A DNA stretch of 64,000 nt from Bradyrhizobium murdochi (GCF_000472965.1 NZ_AXAU01000001.1:837162-901161), one strand, 5' to 3'. Counted from the first letter of the stretch, positions 43,777 to 51,597 are shown. Notes: generated from the sequence alone by a model not told the origin. A program made the numbers and translations.

Positions 43777-43853
43777 TGGTCGGGGCAGCTGGATTCGAAC
43801 CAACGACCTGCAGTACCCAAAACTGCCGCGCTACCAGGCTGCGCTATACCCCG
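43777..43853 (-). tRNA. tRNA-Pro (anticodon TGG)
   Basis: A 77-base cloverleaf on the minus strand. Acceptor CGGGGTA pairs with TGCCCCG, then A and an encoded CCA at 43777-43779. The anticodon stem GCAGT/ACTGC encloses TTTGGGT, anticodon TGG. The T arm TTGGTTCGAATCCAG is complete. No integration scar is visible. Confidence 0.95.
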
Positions 43854-43915
43854 ATCCGACGCTGGAAATGCTCGATACACGCTAAATCCGCGGCCATCAA
43901 GGCGATGGAAGCCGG

Positions 43916-44425
43916 TCAGCGCTTGTTGAACAGCGGGTGGGCCACCCGGTCGCCGGGCTGAATGCCGTATTTTTGCGCCGTACCAGCAATCACTTCCAGG
44001 ACCCCCCTGGCAAGCCCGCCCGAGGAGATGATCTTGGTGGAGAGCGGCTCGGTGTTTTCCGCGATGCGCAGGATGCGGCCGTCGGCGCGGATGAAGATCA
44101 TGTCGAGCGAAATGTAGGTGTTCTTCATCCACATCGAGATCTGCTGCTCCGGCGAGAAATCGAACAGCATGCCTTTGCCGTCGGGCAATTCCTTCCGGTA
44201 CATCAGCCCCTGAGTCTTCTCCTCCTCCGTCGTCGCCATCTCGACCAGGAACACGCGTACGCCTGACTTGGTGGCGATCTCGAGCGGCTCAACGCTCGCG
44301 GCCTGCACGGCGGGATTGGCGCAGAGGATGAAGAGCACAGCAGACGCAGCGGCCAGCGACGTCACCAGGCGGCCCGGGATGCGAAGCCGCGCAACCATCG
44401 AAGCGAAATTCATCAAAGCACTCAC
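43916..44425 (-). CDS. Exported DUF192 family protein
   Basis: About 169 residues. The start is a GTG at 44425 or an ATG at 44413; neither has a clear ribosome binding site. Hydrophobic signal region LVTSLAAASAVLFILC..., then the DUF192 blocks EEEKTQGLMYRKEL, GMLFDFSPEQQISMWMKNT, ISLDMIFI and VLEVIAGTAQKYGIQPGD. A small beta-sheet fold of unknown function, usually exported. It is upstream of tRNA-Pro on the same strand. Confidence 0.9.
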   Translation of the reverse strand: MSALMNFASMVARLRIPGRLVTSLAAASAVLFILCANPAVQAASVEPLEIATKSGVRVFLVEMATTEEEKTQGLMYRKELPDGKGMLFDFSPEQQISMWMKNTYISLDMIFIRADGRILRIAENTEPLSTKIISSGGLARGVLEVIAGTAQKYGIQPGDRVAHPLFNKR

Positions 44426-44543
44426 GCCGGATATCTCAGGAGAAATTGCCGGGAACCCTAACCTGAGGATTGCGGCAAATGCCAGAGGCCGCCGCGCTGG
44501 GGCGCGACGGCCGGCTCACGTTTGCGTCAGTGGTACGGCAGGA

Positions 44544-45209
44544 TCAATGCGACGACAGCGCCGACGGGCCGGTCTCCGGATGAATTTCGGCCGCCATCAT
44601 CCCCTTGGACCCGGGCCCGTAGCGCACCAGCACGTACTGGCCCGGCCGCAGTTCGGTCATGCCGAAGCGGCGCAGCGTTTCCATGTGGACGAAGATGTCA
44701 GGCGTGCCCTCGCCGCAGGTCAGGAAGCCGAAACCGCGCAGCCGGTTGAACCATTTGACCTGGGCCCGCTCCAGACCGCTGGTCGGCGTAACGCTGACAT
44801 GAGTCCGAGGCGGCAGCATCTGCGCCGGATGGATCGCGGTGGACTCGTCCATCGAGACAATCCGGAACGCCTGATAGCCCTTGGCGCGCTGCAAGCATTC
44901 GACCACCACCCGAGCGCCTTCATAGGCGGTCTGGTAGCCGTCGCGCCTGAGCACGGTGACATGCAGCAACACATCGGGCCAGCCATTGTCCGGCACGATG
45001 AAGCCGTAACCCTTCGAAGCATCGAACCATTTGATGATGCCCGATATTTCGATAAGGTTAGCTGCGGCATCGCCGAGCCCTGACAGCGCGTCTGCCGCCG
45101 GATCGCGCTGTGCGCCGGCTGCGTATTCACCTGATCCAAGCCTGTTCTGCCCTGTCCCGCCTGTCGGCGGCCCCCCGAGCTTCTTGGACCCAAATTCGTC
45201 CGACCCCAT
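44544..45209 (-). CDS. Double cold-shock-domain protein
   Basis: 221 residues from the ATG at 45209. An N-terminal disordered Gly-rich region of about 50 residues precedes two cold-shock domains. The first has GIIKWFDASKGYGFI (RNP1 KGYGFI) and DVLLHV (RNP2); the second has AQVKWFNRLRGFGFL and DIFVHM. Single-stranded RNA/DNA binding, acting as RNA chaperone or antiterminator. Twin-domain versions are typical of alphaproteobacteria, whereas E. coli CspA has one domain. The first domain's RNP2 is the more divergent. Confidence 0.92.
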   Translation of the reverse strand: MGSDEFGSKKLGGPPTGGTGQNRLGSGEYAAGAQRDPAADALSGLGDAAANLIEISGIIKWFDASKGYGFIVPDNGWPDVLLHVTVLRRDGYQTAYEGARVVVECLQRAKGYQAFRIVSMDESTAIHPAQMLPPRTHVSVTPTSGLERAQVKWFNRLRGFGFLTCGEGTPDIFVHMETLRRFGMTELRPGQYVLVRYGPGSKGMMAAEIHPETGPSALSSH

Positions 45210-45407
45210 GACCCCGGACCTCACACTTCAAAAAGCGGTCCGCTGTCGCCGTAGCGGACCGGAACACGCGCCCTACCATGACCATCATGATAACGCAGCG
45301 CGAATCTCTCGAATCAAAGATAACACTCCCGATTGTGGCGCATAGCTAAAAAAACAAACTGACCTGCAACTATGAACAGGCTTGCACAGCCGCGAATCAG
45401 TTGGAGA

Positions 45408-46169
45408 TCAATTGCCTACAAACGGTCCGAGCGTTTCTCCGATGTCGTGACGGATCACCAGATCGGCAACGTCGTCCTGTTCAGTAGGTTCATTATTGAT
45501 GATCACGAGCTTCGCGCCGCAGTTCTTAGCCATCAACGGAAAACCCGCGGCAGGCCAAACGACTAGCGACGATCCGACTGCCAGGAACAGGTCGCAATGC
45601 TGCGCCAGTTCGGTAGCGCGGCGCATCGCGTCTTCCGGCATCGCCTGTCCGAACGAAATCGTGGCCGTCTTTACCGGCTCATCGCAGATGGTGCAGTCGG
45701 GTGCGCTACCGGCTTCCTCGAAACGCTGCTTTACCCAAGGAAGATCATAGGCATGTCCGCAGCCGATGCAGCGGGCATAAGTCGTGTTGCCGTGCAGCTC
45801 GATCACGTCATCGGCCCTGAAGCCTGACACCTGATGCAAATTGTCGATGTTCTGGGTGATGATCGCCGGCGTCTTGCCGGCTTTGTAGAGCGAGGCCAGC
45901 GCGCGATGCCCGCGGCCGGGCTTAGCCGCGGCAAAGGTTGCCTCCATCGCAAAGCGTCGCCGCCAAGCCTCGGCCCGCGCGTCGGCGCTTGCAACGAATT
46001 CGTCGAACGCGATCGGGCGGTTGCGGGTCCACAGGCCGCCCGGCGAGCGGAAATCCGGAATGCCGCATTCGGTGGAAATGCCGGCTCCGGTAAAGGGAAC
46101 GATACATGCGGCTTCGGCGATCATGTCGCCGAGCTGCTCGACGCCGCTGCGCAAATCCTTGGCGATCAC
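45408..46169 (-). CDS. NAD-dependent deacylase, SIR2 family
   Basis: 253 residues from a GTG at 46169, chosen because a promoter lies inside the longer frame. Sirtuin motifs: FTGAGISTECGIPDFRSPGG (NAD binding), TQNIDNLH, ELHGNTTYARC (catalytic His), four zinc cysteines (CIGC, CTIC) and AVGSSLVVWPAAGFP. It removes acyl groups from lysines, for example regulating acetyl-CoA synthetase. Whether it is a deacetylase or desuccinylase is unclear; the Tyr/Arg pair of desuccinylases was not recognised. Confidence 0.92.
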   Translation of the reverse strand: MIAKDLRSGVEQLGDMIAEAACIVPFTGAGISTECGIPDFRSPGGLWTRNRPIAFDEFVASADARAEAWRRRFAMEATFAAAKPGRGHRALASLYKAGKTPAIITQNIDNLHQVSGFRADDVIELHGNTTYARCIGCGHAYDLPWVKQRFEEAGSAPDCTICDEPVKTATISFGQAMPEDAMRRATELAQHCDLFLAVGSSLVVWPAAGFPLMAKNCGAKLVIINNEPTEQDDVADLVIRHDIGETLGPFVGN

Positions 46170-46202
46170 CGCTGATAATTTCCGAATGGTTGGGCCGCGC
46201 GG

Positions 46203-46230
46203 ATTATAGCACGGTCGTTCGGATTGCCAG
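46203..46230 (-). promoter_or_regulatory. Sigma-70 promoter of the sirtuin gene
   Basis: On the minus strand CTGGCA (46230-46225) and a perfect TATAAT (46208-46203) are separated by 16 bases. Transcription should begin near 46196, about 27 bases before the GTG, which supports the shorter start. Confidence 0.55.
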
Positions 46231-46307
46231 ACCGATGCGCTGCCGGGCAGCGCCGCACGCACGTCCGGCACGGCGGCCTTATCAAGCCGCCTTCTAACAC
46301 CGACGCC

Positions 46308-46547
46308 TCATGCTGCCTTGGCCACCGACTCCCTCGGCTCCTTGGCTTCTTCCGACTTCTTCGCCTTGGGTGCGGGTGCGCTTTCCATCTTCTTCACCGG
46401 TGGCTTGCCGTATTGCGCCAGCTTTTCCAGTTCCGCTTCGAGTTCGGCGCGGCGTGCAGCGACCTTTTCAAACAACTTGTCGGTGGCGTGCTCGCGCAGG
46501 CCTGCGAGTTCTTCGATGCTCAATGAATCCAAATCGATCTTTGCCAT
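46308..46547 (-). CDS. H-NS-like oligomerisation-domain protein lacking the DNA-binding core
   Basis: 79 residues from the ATG at 46547 with GGGAGG at proper spacing. LDSLSIEELAGLREHATDKL followed by a coiled coil (AARRAELEAELEKLAQYG) matches the N-terminal half of H-NS/HvrA proteins such as the one at 14108. The rest is an Ala/Pro/Lys tail with no AGRGKTP motif. It could modulate full-length H-NS proteins by co-oligomerising; this is inference. Confidence 0.7.
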   Translation of the reverse strand: MAKIDLDSLSIEELAGLREHATDKLFEKVAARRAELEAELEKLAQYGKPPVKKMESAPAPKAKKSEEAKEPRESVAKAA

Positions 46548-46714
46548 TGGAACCTCCCGTTTGTCTTTCGCTAACGGGAACCCGCATGAGCGACAACAAT
46601 GCGCCACACCTTATCCACCACCTTCGCTTCAGGCGGCACGCGATCACAATGCTTCCGCATTCACGCCCCATTCGCGCGTGCCAATCATGGCGGGTGCGAA
46701 TCAAACAAAAACGG

Positions 46715-46888
46715 ATGGCGATGACGGAGAAGGAAGAAAGACTCGCGCGCGACCGTGCCGAAATCGCAGCACGCGTCGCGAGCTTCAGGCAGACCCAGCA
46801 GAAGTTCGAACGCGAGCGCGAAGAATATTACGAAACGACCTTGGCCAACGCGCTGAATGGATCCAGCCGGCCATCATTCTGGCGCTGA
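46715..46888 (+). CDS. Small charged hypothetical protein, 57 aa
   Basis: From the ATG at 46715, or the ATG two codons later: MTEKEERLARDRAEIAARV, then FEREREEYYETTLANALNG and a tail SRPSFWR. A strongly helical, highly charged peptide. The long frame upstream of 46715 is not protein-like. No ribosome binding site stands out. Confidence 0.5.
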   Translation: MAMTEKEERLARDRAEIAARVASFRQTQQKFEREREEYYETTLANALNGSSRPSFWR

Positions 46889-47192
46889 GGCAGTACCGGC
46901 ACGAGCATTGTTGGACCTCCGCGCTGTCGACGACGGAAATTTTTGCGCGCGGAACTCGCAATTGAATTTGCTGCGACCGGAACCAAGCCGATGCCTCGAT
47001 GTTTCCTAACGAATGCAGCAACCTTGCGAGAGGTGAAGCACGAAAGCCCCGTCTAGATCTTCGGATGCAGGCGGGGTTTCGCTTGCCGGTTTGGAGGGCG
47101 GCGTTGCGAGCTATGCGATCCCGCGGACCTGACCGTCGAATTGCGCGGAACGAATTCGTTCCATTCGGTGTTTCACTACCGGAAGGTGCATC
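46889..47192. other. 304-base gap with a hairpin and a perfect 16-bp palindrome
   Basis: No gene is seen. A hairpin with CCCCG/CGGGG and CGAAA/TTTCG arms lies at about 47039-47085. GGAACGAATTCGTTCC, a perfect palindrome, is at 47147-47162, 30 bases before the small membrane peptide gene at 47193, and could be a regulator site. Confidence 0.45.
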
Positions 47193-47297
47193 ATGCCTGC
47201 GTGGATGGAAATTCTGATCAATGTGATCGGTTATGCTGGCTTCATCGCCATCGCGACCTATCACAAATCGCCAGACGAAAAATTGCCGGACCGTTGA
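47193..47297 (+). CDS. 34-aa single-helix membrane peptide
   Basis: An ATG at 47193 with GGAAGGTG four bases upstream. Reads MPAWMEILINVIGYAGFIAI, then a polar tail ending DEKLPDR. An amphipathic start, one membrane helix and a charged end are protein-like for such a short frame. Function unknown. Confidence 0.6.
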   Translation: MPAWMEILINVIGYAGFIAIATYHKSPDEKLPDR

Positions 47298-47496
47298 GTG
47301 CCTACTGGGCAGGCGCTAGTTCGCCTTGACCAGCGCTTGGCTGCTTTCGGTTTACGGCCGCAGACTCCCTTTGTTCTCCCGGAACGAACAGGGGGTGCGT
47401 TTCAGGCACGATTGCTTTCTTAAGATGCCGTTACCTCACCGTCCCGACCGTCGAACCTTTTTGGCGCAGCCCGTACCTATCCAAAAAGGTGCTGCG

Positions 47497-47643
47497 ATGA
47501 CCCAGGCCGACCACTATCGAGAACAATCCGACAGAGCCCGACGGCTTGCCGAAGCCGTCAAGGATCCGGAAGCTTCGAAGAAACTGATCGAGATGGCCGA
47601 GGAATTCCGACTCTACGCCGAGCGACTGGAACAGATGCATTAG
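47497..47643 (+). CDS. 48-aa helical hypothetical protein
   Basis: From the ATG at 47497 (AAAAAGGT six bases upstream). MTQADHYREQSDRARRLAEA, then a KLIEMAEEFRLYAERLEQM helix. A short, charged, soluble peptide of a kind frequent in Bradyrhizobium-like genomes (DxxREQAxRARxLA pattern). The longer upstream reading is not protein-like. Confidence 0.65.
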   Translation: MTQADHYREQSDRARRLAEAVKDPEASKKLIEMAEEFRLYAERLEQMH

Positions 47644-47783
47644 CGCGATGGCGCGGGCGTGCACGGCATAGACGCTTTAAGGTTCTATTTACCCCTTAGC
47701 GCTGTAGCACCCGGCCGTTAACCCAACCTCTTTACAAGACGTAAACAGGAACCTGACAAGTTTCGATCAGGAGGGTTGCACCC

Positions 47784-47978
47784 ATGGTCATTTACCCCAT
47801 ACCGGTTGAAGTGACACAAGCCAGAATCCAGCTCGTCGTCGATCAGGCCGCCAAGGCGCCGCCGCATACGATCAATCAGGATCTAAGGGCCGTCGACCAT
47901 GCCAAGGCAGCCGCCATCGAAGCGGCCCTGGCCGATCTACAGACCGACGAGCCGTCGCTGGTGGACGTTAAAGTCTGA
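47784..47978 (+). CDS. 64-aa hypothetical protein
   Basis: An ATG with AGGAGGGTT eight bases upstream, which makes translation likely. MVIYPIPVEVTQARIQLVVD, then an Ala/Asp-rich helix. Soluble, no domain recognised. Confidence 0.6.
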   Translation: MVIYPIPVEVTQARIQLVVDQAAKAPPHTINQDLRAVDHAKAAAIEAALADLQTDEPSLVDVKV

Positions 47979-48033
47979 CCTGACGGGAAGTATCAATCTT
48001 GCGCGCCAGGGCCAGACTGCGTCCGGCCCCCTC

Positions 48034-48167
48034 TCACGCTCGCCATGCGAACTGTTGTGCGTGCACGACGCCGAGCGTCAGGAGACCGCCGATGCCGGCG
48101 AGCACGGCCAAGCCAGCCCATCCTAGCGGCAGCGCTCGACATGCTCGTTGCGCGTCGAGGCAGGCAT
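48034..48167 (-). pseudogene. Possible remnant of a small membrane-protein gene
   Basis: Nine bases after the stop of the 48331 gene an ATG (48167) starts MPASTRNEHVERCR and meets a TAG. In a shifted frame just beyond, a membrane-helix sequence follows (GLAVLAGIGGLLTLGVVHAQ) ending at TGA 48034. One nonsense change plus one indel would join them into a sensible protein of about 44 residues. Confidence 0.3.
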
Positions 48168-48175
48168 ATCCTTCG

Positions 48176-48331
48176 TTAATGCATCAGGCGCGGCACGATA
48201 ACCGATACCGCCAGCAATGCGCCGAGGCTGCTCACCACGGACAATTTCATCCGGGCCGTCCTGGCATCGGTAATCGGGAGCACGAAAAAGAAAACCATCG
48301 CAACTATGAGCACGCCATAGAGCAGGTACAT
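48176..48331 (-). CDS. 51-aa two-helix membrane protein
   Basis: From the ATG at 48331 with GGAGGGAT seven bases upstream. MYLLYGVLIVAMVFFFVLPI is the first helix, TDARTARMK the positive loop, and LGALLAVSVIVPRLM the second helix. No family recognised. Confidence 0.6.
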   Translation of the reverse strand: MYLLYGVLIVAMVFFFVLPITDARTARMKLSVVSSLGALLAVSVIVPRLMH

Positions 48332-48506
48332 GGTCGATCCCTCCGTTGCCGCCACAATGGACGGAGGAGCCAACCGCGTATGTGTAGGGGATAACGCAGG
48401 TGACGCGGTGCCGCCCAATAATCTTGCAATTTTACGCTTTTGGTTGTCTCAATCACAACGTGAGCGTGCCACACACTGGCTTGATCAAAGTTCGAGAGAA
48501 AAAGAA

Positions 48507-48665
48507 ATGCTCGGGAAGTTTCTGCGCGACGAGGGCGGCGCCACCGCAATCGAATACAGCCTCATCGCCGGGTTTATCGCCTTGGCCATCATCGCTGCTG
48601 TCGGAATGACCGGCGAAAGGCTCGTGGCGCTACTTGAGGATCTTGCTACCGCATTGAGCCATTAG
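48507..48665 (+). CDS. Flp/Fap-type pilin
   Basis: 52 residues from the ATG at 48507. LRDEGGATAIEYSLIAGFIA holds the type IVb Flp prepilin site: cleavage after Gly, Glu at +5, then a hydrophobic helix. Tad machinery would assemble it into adhesive fibres, but no tad/cpa genes are in the window, so this is an isolated pilin gene served by machinery encoded elsewhere. Confidence 0.87.
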   Translation: MLGKFLRDEGGATAIEYSLIAGFIALAIIAAVGMTGERLVALLEDLATALSH

Positions 48666-48757
48666 GTTACGATTGAGATGTCACGGCAAGGGTAAGGATC
48701 GCGAGCCCTATCGGCATCCAGAGCGCGCATCAGCGAGCGGGACCTTCGCGCAGATGG

Positions 48758-48895
48758 CTACGCGATCCAATATATTGCCGTTCCAACGACAACGAGGGCA
48801 ATGGCACCAGCGGTCAAAGTCCCGAGCTTTTGCTCGGACCTTGTTGGCAAATCTTCCTGCGCCGCATTCTCTTCAGCCGGATGATCTTGTTTCAT
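48758..48895 (-). CDS. 45-aa tail-anchored small membrane protein
   Basis: From the ATG at 48895 with a perfect AAGGAGG six to seven bases upstream. An acidic hydrophilic N-terminus (MKQDHPAEENAAQEDLPTRS) is followed by one helix LTAGAIALVVVGTAIYWIA at the extreme C-terminus. Function unknown. Confidence 0.65.
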   Translation of the reverse strand: MKQDHPAEENAAQEDLPTRSEQKLGTLTAGAIALVVVGTAIYWIA

Positions 48896-49227
48896 GCGAT
48901 ACCTCCTTTGATTCAAAACCGGCGTAGCGGTTTCGTTCCTCGGAACCAAGCGCGCTGGTAAGGTGCGCTCTCCAATGCATCGCCCTTGAGCTTCGCCCAG
49001 GCGGAGTGTCGTCCCGCAGCCTGGCTGTTGCAACGAGCGCATCCGATCTTTCGCATTCGCCTGCATCGATGGCCTTCTGAGGCCGCAGAGCTCAGTGCGA
49101 ACGGCTGCAGAACGGACCTGCACTTATGCGCACGTTATCGGTGACCTCTGGTGCATTTTGCTGCTATTTTCCGCCCGAACCGCCCAACCCAACAAGATCT
49201 CTGAACGTTCTCAGGAGGACAACAAAC

Positions 49228-49680
49228 ATGCGCTATCTCCACACCATGCTGCGCGTCCGCAATCTCGATACCGCGATGAAGTTCTACCGGGACGCGCTGG
49301 GGCTGAAGGAAGTACGCCGGGTCGATAACGACAAGGGCCGGTTCACGCTGGTGTTCCTGTGCGCGCCGGAGGACGAAGGACTGTTCAAGGCCGCTCCCCA
49401 GAACCGCGGCGCACCGCTGGTCGAGCTCACCTATAATTGGGACGAGGAGAAATACGGCGAGGACCGCTATTTCGGTCACCTCGCCTACGAAGTCGACGAC
49501 ATCTACGCGACCTGCGACCGCCTGATGAAGGCCGGCATCACCATCAACCGCCCGCCGCGCGACGGCAACATGGCTTTCGTCCGATCGCCGGATCTACATT
49601 CGATCGAGCTGTTGCAGAAGGGCGAACCGAAGCCGCCGGCCGAACCGTGGACCTCGATGCCGAACACCGGTCACTGGTAG
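49228..49680 (+). CDS. gloA: Lactoylglutathione lyase (glyoxalase I)
   Basis: 150 residues from the ATG at 49228 (AGGAGG nine bases upstream). Begins MRYLHTMLRVRNLDTAMKFY (metal-binding His5), then VELTYNW (Glu), YFGHLAYEVDD (His) and SPDLHSIELLQ (Glu), the four Ni/Zn ligands of GloA. It converts the methylglyoxal-glutathione hemithioacetal to lactoylglutathione. A slightly extended C-terminus rich in Pro. Confidence 0.92.
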   Translation: MRYLHTMLRVRNLDTAMKFYRDALGLKEVRRVDNDKGRFTLVFLCAPEDEGLFKAAPQNRGAPLVELTYNWDEEKYGEDRYFGHLAYEVDDIYATCDRLMKAGITINRPPRDGNMAFVRSPDLHSIELLQKGEPKPPAEPWTSMPNTGHW

Positions 49681-49815
49681 GCCCTGTACAAACTTCTTCG
49701 TCCACGTCCGTCATCCGAGCTACCACAAACGTTCCTTCACTCGGGTTCTTTTCTGCGCAGGAACCACCCCCTCGCACGCCGCGTTTTCTCCTCGAAAAGA
49801 TTTGAGGAGGAGACG

Positions 49816-49896
49816 ATGGGACGAGGAATTCTGCTTTGGTTGCTGGGCGTGCCTATTCCGGTGATCATTCTGCTATGGCTGTTCTTCGGCCACTGA
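49816..49896 (+). CDS. 26-aa single-helix membrane peptide
   Basis: ATG at 49816 directly behind GAGGAGGAG. MGRGILLWLLGVPIPVIILL followed by a short end is a full membrane span; I recognise the MGRG-LLWLLGVP-P-III pattern from tiny proteins in rhizobia. A rho-independent terminator follows 30 bases after the stop, so this is a complete monocistronic unit. Confidence 0.75.
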   Translation: MGRGILLWLLGVPIPVIILLWLFFGH

Positions 49897-49926
49897 CTGG
49901 CCGACGCCACGAATAATGCGAGAAGC

Positions 49927-49959
49927 GGGCTCTGTCGCACTGCAGCAGAGCCCATTTTT
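49927..49959 (+). terminator. Rho-independent terminator after the 26-aa peptide gene
   Basis: GGGCTCTG at 49927-49934 pairs with CAGAGCCC at 49946-49953 around an 11-base loop, then A and five T. Confidence 0.8.
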
Positions 49960-50044
49960 GTTGGCTCCGGACCCGCGCGAACGCGCGCTTTTTCTCTGAT
50001 CTTCGGCTATTAACGGCCAATCGGAAAATCAGCGGGAGCAACGC

Positions 50045-50704
50045 GTGGCCGACAACAACAAACAACAACTCACCATCTGGGGCCGGGCCAATTCGGTCAA
50101 CGTGCAAAAAGTGCTGTGGTGCCTCGCCGAACTCGATCTCGCGTATGCGCGTATCGATGCCGGCATGCAGTTCGGAAAGAACAACGACCCTGCTTATCTG
50201 GCGATGAATCCGAACGGCCGCGTACCCACGCTGGTCGACGGCGACTACGTGCTGTGGGAATCCAATTCCGTGATGCGCTATCTCTGCATGGCCTATGGCC
50301 AAGGATCTGAACGAGGTTCGTCGATCTATCCCTCGCAGCCGAAGGCGCGCGCCGGCGTCGATCGCTGGCTCGACTGGACGCTGTCGACGCTGCAGCCGGT
50401 CGACCGGCCGGTGTTCTGGGCGTTGGTGCGCACGCCCATTGAAAAGCGCGACATGGTCGCGATCCAGAAGGATGTCGATGCCGAAGCCGCGGTGTGGCGG
50501 ATCGTCGAGGCGCACCTGACGACACGGCGCTTTATCGAGGGCGATCAGTTCACCATCGCCGACATCGCGCTCGGCGCTTTTGCGCGGCGCTGGTTCGGCG
50601 TCGAAGGCGTGACAAAACCGAAACTGCCGAACCTCGAACGCTGGTTTTCGCAGCTCGCCGTCCGCCCAGGGTTCACGCAGTTCATCGCACCGCCGATGAC
50701 GTAA
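50045..50704 (+). CDS. Glutathione S-transferase
   Basis: 219 residues from a GTG at 50045 (GGGAG upstream). Thioredoxin-like N-domain with TIWGRANSVNVQKVLWCLAE (active-site Ser/Asn region), the cis-Pro motif NGRVPTLVD and ESNSVMRYL for glutathione. All-helical C-domain with FTIADIALGAFARRW (N-capping box). Substrate unknown. Confidence 0.9.
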   Translation: MADNNKQQLTIWGRANSVNVQKVLWCLAELDLAYARIDAGMQFGKNNDPAYLAMNPNGRVPTLVDGDYVLWESNSVMRYLCMAYGQGSERGSSIYPSQPKARAGVDRWLDWTLSTLQPVDRPVFWALVRTPIEKRDMVAIQKDVDAEAAVWRIVEAHLTTRRFIEGDQFTIADIALGAFARRWFGVEGVTKPKLPNLERWFSQLAVRPGFTQFIAPPMT

Positions 50705-50716
50705 GCGCGAATCTTC

Positions 50717-50980
50717 TCAACGTGAGCCGCCGGACACCCCTGCTCCAACGCTCACTGCGCCGCCGATTTTCATGCATGTGTTGGAGCCTTCGATTCTGAC
50801 GAAGCCCGCGCCATATTCCGCGCATGCGTTGGCCGACCCTGGGCGCTTCAGCGGAAGCGACTTGCCCGACGCGGAGGCTTTGTCGAGCTTCTGAGGACGG
50901 GGTTGTTCGGCGACCGAGGCAACCGAGGACAGCGCCAAGGCGATCATTATGCCGATCATTGCCAGGAGGGATTTTCGCAT
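50717..50980 (-). CDS. Exported small protein with a porin-like motif
   Basis: 87 residues with a signal peptide (1-24). The mature end, CAEYGAGFVRIEGSNTCMKI followed by GG, closely resembles the conserved start of alphaproteobacterial porins (C-x-x-YGAGF-x-I-x-G-T-x-TCI-KIGG), but the protein stops about 14 residues later with no barrel. Either a fragment of a porin gene or a stand-alone family using the two-cysteine element. Confidence 0.7.
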   Translation of the reverse strand: MRKSLLAMIGIMIALALSSVASVAEQPRPQKLDKASASGKSLPLKRPGSANACAEYGAGFVRIEGSNTCMKIGGAVSVGAGVSGGSR

Positions 50981-51016
50981 CCCGCCTTTTATCGTCTCTG
51001 GCGGATCAGTGCCAGA

Positions 51017-51271
51017 TTAGCGGATGAACCTGATGCCGACCGATTTGCCGCGGCGCCAGACCACTTCGCAGCGGCGCCCGGTCCTGGCGTCGCGCGAAAA
51101 CGCCAGCCGCAATTTCGCCGGCAACGTGTTGGGATCGTCGATCGTGACCTTCGCCCCCGTTGCGGACATATCCTGGACCACGCATTGGCGCGCGGCAAAA
51201 CCGCCCTCGAGCGTGATCCACCCGGGTTGACTCAATGATTTGCGCGCGTCGCGCTTCTTGCTTAAAGCCAT
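51017..51271 (-). CDS. PilZ-domain protein
   Basis: 84 residues from the ATG at 51271 (GGGAG upstream). KKRDARKSL (R-x3-R region) and VVQDMSATGAKVTI (D-x-S-x-x-G) form the cyclic di-GMP site, and CEVVWRRGKSVGIRFI ends the barrel. Third PilZ protein in the window (with 1 and 13239). Confidence 0.82.
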   Translation of the reverse strand: MALSKKRDARKSLSQPGWITLEGGFAARQCVVQDMSATGAKVTIDDPNTLPAKLRLAFSRDARTGRRCEVVWRRGKSVGIRFIR

Positions 51272-51522
51272 GTTGAAAAGCTCCCCCGAGACAGCGCTAC
51301 GCTATATGGCTTTAGAATCCGTTGCTCGGCGCGGCGTGTCTCGTCGCGCGGCCGGGACGCTGATGAAGCCGCAAAGCGGCTGCAGAAACGTCTTTCCGAG
51401 CGGCTTGCCCACCCGCCCAAACGCCACTATACGTTCGCCCGTCGCCGCGCCCATCAAACATGGACGGCCGGCGGCCAACACGGCCCATCAAGCACTAACA
51501 TCTTGATTTTCCTGTTGTTCTT

Positions 51523-51597
51523 GCTCCCTTCGTCTATCGGTTAGGACGCCACCCTTTCACGGTGGAGAGAGCGGTTCGATTCCGCTAGGGAGCGCCA
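51523..51597 (+). tRNA. tRNA-Glu (anticodon TTC)
   Basis: 75 bases including CCA. GCTCCCT (51523-51529) pairs with AGGGAGC (51587-51593). Anticodon stem CCACC/GGTGG encloses CTTTCAC, anticodon TTC. T arm GCGG-TTCGATT-CCGC is complete. Confidence 0.95.
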
